Source: Microplitis mediator | Lineage: Eukaryota; Arthropoda; Insecta; Hymenoptera; Braconidae | DNA length: 64,000 bases | Direction: 5' to 3' | Assembly (NCBI RefSeq): GCF_029852145.1 | Contig: NC_079975.1 | Span: 23,937,364-24,001,363, forward strand | In this document: piece after piece, positions 40,386 through 54,500 of the stretch | How positions within the stretch are numbered: the first letter of the stretch is position 1 | Layout of the letters: each line of letters begins with the position of its first letter | The notes under the pieces: generated by a model | What the model saw: the letters and a program-made list of their open reading frames with translations, nothing else | What the model was told of the DNA's origin: nothing | Databases searched by the model: none | Translations under genes and position numbers: made by a program

Positions 40386-42292
40386 CCCTCGCGGACTCGG
40401 GATTACTCCGAAATCATGGTGAAATTTCGGTGAAATCATAGTGGAAAGATAGTGAACCCATAGTGAAATGACAGTGAAATCACTGTAACTTTGTGCCATT
40501 TGCTTACTGTGTGATAATTATCATCCGATGGTAATTTTATGATGATTTCACCATCGATTCATAGTAGAATCACAATAGCATAACAGTCAATTTACAGTAG
40601 TATAGCTGTAAGTTGACAGTAGTCTCACTGTGTATTTACAGTGATTTCACTATCAGTTTATGCTGGATCTGCAGTGCTTCAGTCATGCTTTCTCAGTAAT
40701 AATACCGTGATCATACAGTGATTTCACAGCAGTCTTACTATAGATTCTTCGTGAAATCACAATAATATCGCTGTGAATTGACAGTAATATTACTGTGATT
40801 ACTTAATCATTTAATCCTGGATCTGCTTAGTTTTCATCGAGATTTAGGGGCAATATTGAGATCCTATATTTATTGATTCAAAGATAATAATAATAAAATT
40901 AATAATAATATTATAATAGCAACAATAATCCTAATCTTGGTTTTTCAATAAATAATTTTTCTTGTTTAAAAAAATTATTTATTATCCCTTTGTATGACTT
41001 CATGTAATTCCTCTGGAGAATTAAATGCTATTTTTTACCCTCGGTAAAGAAGGAATTTTATTTTTTTTTAACGTACGATGGGACTCGAACTGCCGACCCT
41101 TCGATTGAAGAGCAGCTTAAGTCATGTACTTTAGCCCACTCGGCCACCACACGCATTCGGAACTAAATATTTAATCTGTTACTTGATGCTATTCAATACT
41201 ATATATACTCAAGACTAAGTTATAAGAAAAATTATTTTATTAAATACTATAAAATTAAAAGAATACGATATTCATAAAAAAAAAAATGTTTGCCTTCATT
41301 TGTAAATCATCAAGTTTTCTGAACTGAAGAATATTTTATTCTAAATTATGATAAATAATAAATATTTACTATTGAAATATTAATCTAAATGATGTTCTCT
41401 TTATTTTTTGCAGTAGTTTAAATTCAATTTATACAGTTTTAAAAAAAAAGTTATTCAATTTTTTTATTTATTTATTTTTTTTTATAATTCTGAAGAATTT
41501 TACCGTCTTAAGCTTTTATAAAATTAACTAAATTAGATAATTACAGATAAAGTTTCGCTCGGAAATTCCTAAAATAGCTAAATTTATAATAAATAAAATA
41601 CATATGTGCCAAAATATTTGCTAAACTTACAAACAATTATAGGAGCATTTATGAAATAATTGATATTATTTTTTTTTTCAATTCCATTTCTATCGATTAA
41701 TGACATTAAAAATTCAAATTTTGATTTTGAAATTGGATTAATGATAGATGTACCGTATCAGATCACTATCAAAGTAGAGTGAAATCATGGAGAAAACGCG
41801 AATAATTTGCTGTGAAAATATCATAGAGTCACAGTGCTAATACTACTAGGTTGTCATGGGATCACGGTAAATTCATGGTTAAACTACTATGAACTGACTG
41901 TGAAACTATTGTAAAGTCACAGAGTTAACACTATCAGATTACTATGGAATCACAGTGAATTCGTAGTGAAATCACGATAAACTGACTGTGAACCCATGAT
42001 AAAGCCTCAGTGTTACCATTGTTGGGTTACCATAAATCGATAGCTGATCGACAGTAAAATTATCATGAAAGTATGGTAATTTTATTCTAAACCTACAAAA
42101 GAATCACAAGTGAAATCACTATGGAACTACCATAAAATTACTGTAAAATTACTATATAACCAGAGTGACGAAATGGCACAAAACGACTGTGAATTCACTA
42201 TGAAATTACCATCAATACACAGTAAACTTACGGTAAAATTGATTTCACTGTGATTTCACTGTGATTTCACAGTAACCCCGAATCCGCGAGGG
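40386..42292. mobile_element. CCCTCGCGGA-ended element with tRNA-like core, nested in the 39.2-kb element
   Basis: A 1.9-kb element with about 20-bp TIRs CCCTCGCGGACTCGGGATTA / CCCTCGCGGATTCGGGGTTA. The target TT is duplicated (40384-40385, 42293-42294), as the empty site CCGGCTTTGCGCG in copy 1 shows. Both arms are packed with CAGTGA(T/A)TTCAC and CACTGTGA words in both orientations for about 400-550 bp. The centre holds the tRNA-like sequence and AT-rich DNA. Confidence 0.88.
41073..41153 (-). other. tRNA-like Pol III relic inside the 40.4-kb element
   Basis: On - it reads TGGCCGAGTGGGC (A box, 41134-41146), a Leu(UAA)-like GACTTAAGC anticodon loop, then GTTCGAGTCCC (B box, 41080-41090) at normal spacing. 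T and acceptor stems do not pair, so it is not a working tRNA. The A and B promoter boxes are intact. Confidence 0.7.
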
Positions 42293-42514
42293 TTTGCGCG
42301 ATTTTGAAAACAGTCATTTAATTTACATTTATAATCTATTATAAAATAATTTGATACATCATATTTTAATATATTTAGATTCACAAATAATTATTTATCA
42401 ATAATAATATTTTTAGTTGTAATTTTTTTTTATAAAAATTATAAAAAAACGCCTTAAACAGTTTAAGTGAGCGACTAATGGTACTGAGCGGGTATAGGAA
42501 CTTATACCTTAATT

Positions 42515-43575
42515 CTTAAACTTTTTCAATTTATAAAATCAAATGCTTTTACATTCCAGCAATTGAAAGCTCACTCAACAATAACTAAAATTACTTTTCT
42601 TATCTATCTGCTGAATATTAAATATGTAAACAGTAATTTAAAAAATTTAATCAAGTCTTCATTCACCTAAGCTTCAACGATTTCGATTTATTTGAGCTTT
42701 GAATTTAATAATCAGTGATAATGCAAAGATGTTAATGACTAAAACACTGACGTCATTAAAAAAGTCCACTTATGCAATTAAATATTTATTTTTCAAACTA
42801 AACTAATTTAAATTCAATTAATTACGGACGAAAGTTCTATTTCTCGTGTCGATAGAACAATTTTTTTTTTTTTTGTCAATTTTTATACTCAAAATAAATT
42901 CACTCAATACATCAAAGAATTTATTTAAATATTCAAATGCCGTATCCTTGAAAGAAAATTACCATATTTTCTTAATTGGAAATTTATATATCAAATCATT
43001 AAATTCAATTATCGCTATCACAGTTTTTTATAAAAAGAATCTGGATTATACTTGAAATATCTTTACGCTAAATAAACTGACTGGAACTGTTAATCAATGA
43101 AGACTTATATAAAAAGAGAAAAGTTGGGATAAAGAAAAAAAAAAATAATAATAATAATAATAACAAAAAGGCTTTATTTTATTATACGCATTGCTACAAA
43201 GTGGCGGATGAATTTACTTTGTATAATTCATTATCATATAAATAAGCGAATTAAAATTTATATTTGAAATTTATATACCCAAATTATCTAGACAAAGCTT
43301 AAAGCAAAGAAATAATTACTTCAGACAAGGATGATTAAAAATATAAACTTTCGCGATTGTATGAGTAATTATTTCAAGTTAATGAATCATTTAATTTTAG
43401 AAAGTGCTTCTGGTGACAAACATCTTGAAGATTAAGGGAACAGCTGGGAAAAATACGAACAATTGGGTACATTTTGTTTATATATGTAGGTATCAGAACT
43501 GAGGAGTTAGTGACAGAAAATTTTTATCAATTGAAAGTGGTTTTGAGCTCATAAAATTTTCGATTTAAGAAAAAG
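42515..43575. other. AT-rich intergenic DNA
   Basis: No gene or element recognised; a short (AAT)n run near 43143. Confidence 0.45.
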
Positions 43576-43582
43576 TATAGTA

Positions 43583-44546
43583 CACGGAAAGAAAATTATA
43601 GCAGCGGTTCCCATAATTTTGTGAAATTTTTTCCTATACCATCATAGGAATTACGACCATAAATAATGGGAGCGGTTCCTATAATTATAGAAATGTTTCC
43701 CATAATTATAGGAATAGTTCCTATAATTATGGGAATGATACCCATAACACTATAGGAATGGTTCCTATAATTATAGGAATGGTTCCTATAATTATAGGAA
43801 TGGTTCCTATAATTATAGGAATGGTTCCTATAATTATAGGAATGGTTCCTATAATTTATAGGAATACTTTCTATAATATTATAGGAACCATTCCCATAAT
43901 ATTATGGGAATGGTTCCTATAATAGTATGGAAACTATTCCCATAATATTATGGGAATGATTCCCATAATGTAATTGGAATGGTTCCCATACCATTATGGG
44001 AATGGTTCCCATATTATCATGAAAAAATCAATTTAAAGAAAAGTGTGGTAATCACTTTTACAATACACAGAAATATTATTAAATATAAAAACAAAAATTC
44101 AAACATTGAAAAAAAAATCGTATTTGGCAAAAAACATTAAAATTTTTAACAAGAATTTTTTGTCAGCACAAAACATTCAAGAAAATTCAAATTTTGGGAA
44201 ATTTCTATACTATTGTGCAAAAAAAAAATTTAATGATATTATAGGGATGGTTCCCATAACATTATGGGAATAGTTCCCATAATATTATAGGAATAGTTCC
44301 TATACCAATATGGGAACCATTCCCATAATAGTATGGGAATGATTCCCATACCATTATGGGAATGGTTCCCATAATGATATGGGAACCATTCCCATAATGG
44401 TATGGGAACTATTCTCATACTATCATGGGAATGGTTCCCATAATATATGGGAACAATCCCTATAGTAGTATAGGTACTGTTCCCATACCATTATGGGAAC
44501 CATTCCCATAATGCATAGGAAAACTTCCCATAATTTTCTTTCCGTG
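43583..44546. mobile_element. CACGGAAAGAAAATTAT-ended element with GGTTCCYATAAT motif arms
   Basis: CACGGAAAGAAAATTATAG is mirrored by CATAATTTTCTTTCCGTG, flanked by TA. The arms contain more than 30 units of a 21-bp GGAATGGTTCCTATAATTATA-type palindrome. The core at about 44020-44240 is unrelated AT-rich DNA with no Pol III boxes seen. A short related array lies at 48090-48150. Confidence 0.8.
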
Positions 44547-44560
44547 TAGAAAAAAAGTTT

Positions 44561-44923
44561 CCAGTATGAAAATAACATATATGGTCAAAATATAAGTAAA
44601 AATATATGATAAATATCAGAAAATATATGTGGCGAATTTATCTATATTTTCTGATATATATTTTTTTATATTAAAAAATATAATATTCATCATATACGAG
44701 TCCGTATATGTTTAGCATGTATAAAATATATATGTCAATCATATACAAAAAATATATTTTTTGAATATGATTGACATATATATTTTATATATACTAAACA
44801 TATAAGAACTCGTATATGATGAATATTATGTTTTTTAGTATAAAAAAAAATATATCAGAAAATATTGTTAAATTCGCCACATATATTTTCTGATATTTAT
44901 CATATATTTTATTTTCATACGGG
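44561..44923. mobile_element. palindromic CC(A/C)GTATGAAAATA element
   Basis: CCAGTATGAAAATAACATAT to ATTTTCATACGGG. The two halves mirror each other, with ATATTTTCTGATATATATTT and ATATACGAGTCCGTATATG in each. Its left half matches window positions 1-115. Confidence 0.7.
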
Positions 44924-46093
44924 TTAATAAACCTGCATTATAATTCATAGAAGAGAAATCTTATAATTTCTCGTCGGTGATAATAATAACAATAGAAACA
45001 TTAAATCGTTTTATTTTACGAGTATAAGTATAATCTGAATTAATTAGACACTTTACTACTATGATATAACAATTATGGCTTAAATAGTATTAATTTCTTT
45101 CATTTAGATATTTGATATTTTGACTGAGCATTAAAATAAATGTAAGGAATAAAATTCTATAACTTTTCTTATTAATTTTACTTTTTTTGAAATATTGAAA
45201 ATTTTAAGGGTTGGAAAATGGGGACACTTTAAAAAGATATATCGTTTGTTTGTGATCTATATTTCAAGACCATAAGCCGAAGTTTCAATTGACACTAAGA
45301 AAAAATTTTTCGAAAAAAATTTAATACCATTAAAAAAATTTAGCTAACGAAATGGCTCAAGTAAAATGAATTACGTGTAAATGGAAATCGGAACGTGATT
45401 TGAATATTATTGAGGAACAAAGGGGTTGGAGAACAATCATTTGAAATTGTCAAGTTATTGATAATGAAAGGTAAAAGTGATAGATGACAGTTTGAAATCA
45501 CTTTGAAGAAAAAAATTTTACAAAAAACTTTAGTCATCATTTAACACGGGTGATATTCCAATTTCAAAAATTTACAGTAATACAAAGTTCACATTTTCGT
45601 GAAATAATTTTACTATCTATCCAGTCATATCGCGTTACTATATAATTCCAAATAGACATACCCGACTAGAAATTTTTATGTGAGACTTTTCAAATCAATT
45701 TCATAGTTTACAAAAATATAACAATACGACACAAAAAAAAATAAACCAATATAGAAGTCGAATAAGATAAGATACCATTATACGAAAAAATATATAGAAT
45801 ATGTGATGAAGAATAACGTTATTATTTTTACTCTCAATTGATACTAAATGTAATTACACTATTTTAATTTTAATTCGTTGATAATGGTGTCGAAATATTT
45901 TTTTAATTGATAAATGTATTATATTAACGACAACAAGAAATCGTACGCAGTGTGTCTTGAGCTGTATATATTTTTTGTCTTTTACTGATAAGCGTCGAAA
46001 ATATACTAGTTAACTTAAGTTTCTACATATTATTGAAAAAAAATTTTTAAAACAACAATTATAAAAAAACAAAAAGCTGAATAATTGTCAATC

Positions 46094-47759
<1,666 letters not shown>

Positions 47760-48249
47760 AGAAAACATTTATTGATCACATAAAATAAGATATCATAATA
47801 TTTAAGATTATGTGTACAAATATGTTAATGTTTGTGTAAACAATGCAAGAGTAAATATATATGGTACACGGAGAGAATTTGATGATACTATCTACAATAC
47901 AAAATTTTTAATTTTAACTATCTAAAATGGTAGTAAAATTTTTCAGTGGTTGTAATAATTAGTTTTACCATTGAAAATGTTAACAGTAACAAATGATGGT
48001 GGTGACGATTACTATCGAAGATGCTAATTCTAACTATTAAAGATTATATTTGTTACAACCGAAGATGGTAACTGCGCGGAGAAAAATTTATGGTAACAAT
48101 TACAATATATTATGGGAATGGTTCCCATAATGCATGGTAACCGGTTTTTTTGAAACGTTGATTATAGGAACGGCACCCATATATATTATGGTTATGGTTA
48201 CCATACAAATGGATCCATTTGGAATTAGTAACATGATATAGTTCTAGAG

Positions 48250-48255
48250 TTTATT
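48250..48255 (-). terminator. AATAAA polyadenylation signal of the carboxylesterase
   Basis: TTTATT on +, i.e. AATAAA on -, about 127 bp downstream of the stop codon. Confidence 0.4.
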
Positions 48256-48381
48256 TTCTGGCAATAAAGAAAACTACAAAATATTATAAAAATTAAATTC
48301 AAATTTTCAAACATGCGCAATGTGAAAATATAAAAACTTGTTTGAGTAACATATAGAAAGTATACAAGTTTATAGAAAAAA

Positions 48382-48535
48382 TTAATGACAATCATTTGCT
48401 GGATGAAGAGCACGGTGACTTGGCCTCCTTCGCACAGTAGAAACGGTATTAATATCAAGAAGATGTCCATAAATTCCCGTCTCTGGCCAAACTATATCTA
48501 AAAATGGATCATCTTCTCCAAGTGGCGTAGGATGC
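48382..48535 (-). CDS. carboxylesterase exon 7 (C-terminus)
   Basis: Joins in phase to give LHPTPLGEDDPFLDIVWPE, matching the family's NPTP..P.L...W C-terminal pattern, then a basic tail and TAA at 48382-48384. Confidence 0.88.
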
Positions 48536-51500
48536 CTAATAAAAATATATAATATATAACTCATAAATATGTTAAATTATATGGCAAAGTATGAAACAAA
48601 GCGATTTCAGACGAGAGTGATAGCGTCTTAAAATCTGAAATCATGATTTTTTCGGCCATATCTTGTAGGTAACATTTCAGTGCCAGAGGTCAATCGAAAC
48701 AAAAAATTTCCCATAAAAAAAACTATACATTCGAGGTAATTGTATCTATATGACATATATAAAAATATATGCCTCATATGTACAATTTTGCCCGGATCTA
48801 TGTTTTTTCGTATGAATTGAACGAATACAGAACCCATATAAAGATTCAATAATCAGTTAATTAGAAAGATCTATAATTTTTCCTGATGTGGCTTACAATA
48901 AACAAATGCGACTCAAGAAAAGTGAAATGAATAGAAAATATTGCCGTGGCTGCAAACAAAACAGTTTCATCCTTGACGTAGTACTGTCGGTTTTCAAATT
49001 TTCAAATTGCTCAGAATTTAATGAAATATTCGACATATTAGTTCACGAGCAAAAAAATATCGTGATTGAAAGATCTAATGGATTGTGATGCGCGTATCGT
49101 GAAGGGAGCGATCTGGACATCGCGATCCATTCTAATCCCATTCACGATCCGAATTGGTGTCAACACTATACTTATCGCAACTCACACTAACTTCTGAATA
49201 GCTAAACGAGTATCGTGATAGTTAGATACTGTATCATGCTCCCGTGTAAAAAAAAACTCGTTCCAAAAAGATTCCAAAAAAGTTTCGCATGTGGAACTTC
49301 TAAACATGAGACAGATAAGAACTTCGAATAGAACTTTTTTGGAACGTTAGTAATTTCGATGGTAGAAAAAAAATTTTAATGAGCAAATTTAAAGTCAAAA
49401 AAGAACGTTTTTGGAACTTTTTTGGAATTTTATATGGAAATTCCTAAAAAGTTACAGAATTATCACTTTTGACTTTTTTGTGGACTAAAAAAGACATTCT
49501 AAAATCACTATTTTTGCATCTTTTGTAGACTAAAGACGTTCTAGAAACATGCCAAAATAGTTCAAAAATCACTACTTTTGAATTTTTTATAGAACTAAAA
49601 AAAACGTCCATAAAAAATTCCAAAAAAGTTCCAAGAACGTCCTTTTCTTACTCTAAATTTGCTCATAAAAATTTTTTTTTTACCATCAGAATTACTAACG
49701 TTCCAAAAAAGTTCCATTCGAAGTTCTAATCTGTCTCATTTTTAGAAGTTCCTTATGCGGAACTTTTTTAGAATCTTTTTGGAACAAATTTTTTTTACAC
49801 GGGCTGGTCACGATATTTTTTTCTTTCTATAGAAAACGATTACAAAAATATCCAATGAAATTTTTTGAGAGCTACAGAGAACCAATAAAATTTGAATTTC
49901 CATTCATTTAATATTGAACCTCATGATAAATCATAGCCCTGATTAAAAAACTCCGATTGAAACCAATGAATCCAATCGGATTTCAATCGGAATCAATCGG
50001 ATTAAATCGGAGCTTTCAATCAAGGAGGACTCACTTAATTTTTTCGTTCCCTGTAGCTCTTAAAAAATTTCATAAAATTTAATTTTATTTTATTAAACTC
50101 TGAACAGTAATTTCAAAACCGATAGTACTACTTTTAAGAAGATATTGATAGTTTTGAACCCGTTTGAAATGCGTTTGAAATGCAGGAGCATGATATGATA
50201 GTATATTTTCTTTACTTCTTACAAATACTTAGCAAAGTTAGTCCACATTGTCACCATTTTCAAGCGATGTTGTCCAATATCACTTGAATAATCAAGACTT
50301 TGATTTTTATTACTATACCAAAAGATGTGAGCGTTATCATCAGCATGTCCAGTTCCTTTCAAATTATTGTTTCCTTCAACTTTATGTAGAGATTGGTCAT
50401 AATCAAACGAATTACGATAATAATATACTGGAGCTGATCCATAAGTAGCTAATAGTAATCGAGTTCTATCTATACCCGCAACAAAAGATAAGTCGCTCAA
50501 AATATTTACTAATCCATTAGTAATGGTCTCGCCCAAAAACTCAAGAATAGATGCCACCGCTGTAAAATATTGAAAATTTTTATTCATTGTAGGGTAATAG
50601 CGCCAGTTTTTGACCCAACACCATTTGTGGAAACTTTATACTTTATTTTGATGTACTCTCTAAACATGAATAAGTGAAATAAGTGAATATTCACTAATTT
50701 CAAGTGCCAATCAAACCACTTTTTGGAATTAGAGATTCGGTTTGCACTTTAAATTAGTCAATATTCACTTATTTTCACTAATTTATGTTTAGAGAGTACA
50801 CACAAGGAAAATTATTGTGATTGGAAGCATCTAAAGTGTCGTGACACGGGTTTCGCTAAAAGCAGGTATTGAAAGTATTAAAAATCGGGAGTTTTATCTC
50901 ATTTAACAAATAAAAAAAACATGATTTTGAGAAATTCGTTTGTTTTATAATAACTTATTAAGAATCATTTTTTAGATTTGAAGCTGCGTTATCTATATTA
51001 TTAAGAGAATAAGGAAAATTTTGTTCCCGCCATATCTATATGATAGAATTAGTTAATGTTATTGAAATTGGTATCATTAGATAGGTCTTGACTTGAATTT
51101 GTGCCTTTTCATACTTTAAACTCTTTTTAATTGCCAAGTATTGAGATGAATAGATTTATCTATATCATTCGAATTACATTTAAATTACGCGGGAAAAAAG
51201 ACGATCGTATTTATTTTCTTTAAATAAATTAATACTTTAATTATTCTGTCACTAAATATGACTGAATGTCACTGAATATATAGCTATATTATTTATATCG
51301 CTTTACTTATTCCAAAATGACAGATTTTTATGCTCCCTTTTGGTTTTAGGAAGCTTCTCAAAGCCAAAAAAGTGTGCATAGAAAAAAAAAGGATTCATTG
51401 ACACAAAAAATCTTTACTCGCCTAAAGAAAATTTTTACTTACCCCAATAAATTTTTTGCATTGTGAATTGAAAAACAAAAATTTATTTAGAACTAGAAAA

Positions 51501-54500
51501 AATTACTTGGTGCAAGGAATTATTTCTTGATCAAAAAAATCTTTTCTCGCCCCAAGACAATTTTTGTATTTAATTGATAATGCATAAAATTTCTTGGTGC
51601 AGATTAAAATTTTTTGCGGCAAGAAATCCTTTTTTTTCTGCGTATTATAAATTTAGTAGCGATATTTGGGCAGTCACGTAGTGACTGCACGTGGTTCGTA
51701 TTAATTAAAGAGTTAGTTGTAAATTTATAGAACATAAATAAGATAAAAAATTTCAAGTATCTCAATCAGCTCCGGTCATTTTTTAATTACCTTTGGCATA
51801 TGACAAAGATATAAATTCGTCTTTCGTGAATCCTAAAATATGAGGATGTTGATTAAAATCTCCTGAATAGTATAGTTTTAAAGGACACTCAGTTAAAAAA
51901 TTATTTCCAGGGTCTATCCAGGTCTCTACCGTTGGTTGAAATGGAAGTGTCAAATTTCCGGCCGTAATGAACTAGAAATACATAAATATAAATTTTTTTT
52001 AAAAATGTAAGTTTTTAATTTGATGAAAAAAAGGCCAGTATACAACGAGAAGTTCGAAAAATTAAAAAAAAAATAACAATTTTTAACAAGAATTAATAAC
52101 TCGCTAGATATCCCATCGTACTCTGAGTTTACTTAATCAAACTTACTAAATAAAGCGCAAGAAAATTTGTTTGGTGAGCAACTTCGTAGGCATCTGCTTG
52201 ATATAAGTATTCAAGTAGATAGTCTTTATCTTGACCCTCATATCCAAGACTTTTTCCTAATCTAAAAGCTCGATATTCAGCTTCTTGAGGAGTTGTGAAT
52301 CCCCAAAAATTAAGTGGTGATCCACTCATTGCTATAGACGCTCTGAATAAACCTGTGACAATATTTCAATTATTTCATGAAAATTCGAGAACGAAAAAAA
52401 ACTCTTAAGTCAGGTCTAATATATAGTAAAAAATTTGCAAATCCAAAAAATAACAAATTTTTTTTTTTTCTCGGAAACAGGTCCAAAAGTTTTATTTAGA
52501 TAAAAAAAGACGTCTGTGAAAATTAGAGCTCTTAATATTAACATTAAGAAGTTCCTCATCGCACTTTTCTATTTTCCATAAGAATAACATGGAAAAAATT
52601 TTTTTTACGTCTTCTGATTTTTATAAGTAGCTAAAGATACGTCATAGGAATAATTGGCAGGAATATTTTTGTAGGTAATTGAATGCTTTACAAAAAAAGT
52701 TTCTTATCATTTTTTGATAAATCTATTTGTTCAAAAGTTATTTAAGGTTGAAGTCGAACTCATATTAACTTTTGAGATCTTTTTACTTTTCCGGCGAAAC
52801 TACCAGACCTATTACAAAATATCATGGGACCTTTTTTGTAGACAATTTTATTCCCTAGAAGTTATTTCCAATAAAGTTTTTTCGAGTTCCGCATTGTTTT
52901 CTAGTTATTTTTATTTTAATGTCAAGCTCTTAAAATCGATCAGAAGGCTATTTTTTTTATGAGCATGACATTAAAATGAAAATAACTAGAAAACAATGCG
53001 GAATTCGAAAAAACTTTATTGGAAATAATTTGTAGGAAATAAAATTCTCTATAAAAAAGGTCCCATGATATTTTGTAATAGGTCTGATAGTTTCGCCGGA
53101 AAAGTAAAAAGATCCCAAAATTTAATATGAGTTTGACTTCAACCTTAAATAACTTTTGAACAAATAGATTTATCGATAAATGATAAGAAACTTTTTTTGT
53201 AGAGCATTCAATTATCTACAAAAATATTCCTGCCAAATATTCCTATGACGCATCGTTAGCTACTTATAAAAATCAGAAGACGTACAAAATAGTATATTAC
53301 ATACCTAGGCCAGTAAAATAAGAAAAGTCTCAGAGCACATGTAATTGTTGGCCGAGGCGAAGCCGAGGCTGACAAACATGTGGTCTGAGGCTTTCTTTTT
53401 TACTGGCCAAGGTGCGTATACTATTTTTCATGTTATTCTTATGGAAAATAGAAAAGTGCAATGAGGAACCTCTTAATGTTAATATTGAGAGCTCTAATTT
53501 TCACAGACGTCTTTTTTTATCTAAATAAAACTTTTGAACCTGTTTCCGAGAAAAAAAAAAATTTTTTTTTTTTTTTTGGATCACCCTATTATATATATAT
53601 ATATATGAAATTATAATTTAGTGAGTTACTAAGACATTTCATAAATTAAAAACATAATATTCCAAGTTCAATTATTAATATCTGAATCAATTATTTATTG
53701 AAACAATTATGTTTTTAATTAACAACTTAAATATAAATTTGTTTAATTCTGGACCGGAGTGAATGCGAATTGAAATAAAATCTGCATCACTACGCTGAAT
53801 AAACAAACTCTATATTTACTCCATTTCTTTCTATTTACTCTATTGAAGTAAAATCCGTATGCACTCCCAATTTCTAACAGTGTAATATTCATTTATATTT
53901 AATTACCTCGAGAAGCTTTCGATAGTACATGGAGCTCAACCAACGCGCCACCAGCACTTTCTCCAAAAATAGTCACTTTGTCTGGATCACCACCAAAATT
54001 AATAATATTTTGTTGGACCCATTTGAGTGCTAAAACTTGATCTTTTAATCCAGCATTTCCCATTGCATCTTTATGGTTTAGTGATAGAAAACCGAAAGCT
54101 CCCAGACGGTAATTCATTGTTACTACAACGACATCTTTTTCAACTAAGAAATCAGGACCAAAATAACTACTATTAAGTGAACCGAACATAAAAGCGCCGA
54201 AATGTATCCAAACCATAACTGGACGTAAATCTAGATCCGTTGAATAGACCTTAAATTAAAAGGGTTTATTTCAATATTTTATAAATTAGTGTTTTATTTT
54301 TTTAATACTCTCTAAACACGAATTAGTGAAAATTTCATTATTTACGTTAGTGAAGCAGTATTCACTTCATAATCAGTGTATTTAAATAACAAATTAGTGA
54401 TTTTCACTACTGAACTAGCGATATTTTCATAATTTCTACAAGTGAAACTGTTATTCACTTCTTAATTTATGAATTTCACAATTTCACTAGTAACTTTAAC

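Larger units (their letters stand above)
39164..42509 (-). mobile_element. AGGTAAAAGCCCC-family element, copy 3, inverted, with two nested elements
   Basis: Outer parts match copy 1 reversed: 39164-39493, 40244-40385 and 42293-42509. Two insertions separate them. The right TIR has decayed (TATAGGAACTTATACCT). Confidence 0.88.

Noticed and set aside
41073..41153. Functional tRNA-Leu gene
   Set aside because: T and acceptor stems do not pair; it lies within a transposon. Only the promoter boxes are preserved.
43730..44020. Regular 21-bp repeats suggestive of a CRISPR array
   Set aside because: Units are contiguous palindromic motifs without unique spacers, in eukaryotic DNA, and inside a TIR element.
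53291..53422. Possible exon because of its higher GC content (GGCCGAGGCGAAGCCGAGG)
   Set aside because: The sequence is a small palindromic MITE nested in one arm of the palindrome.
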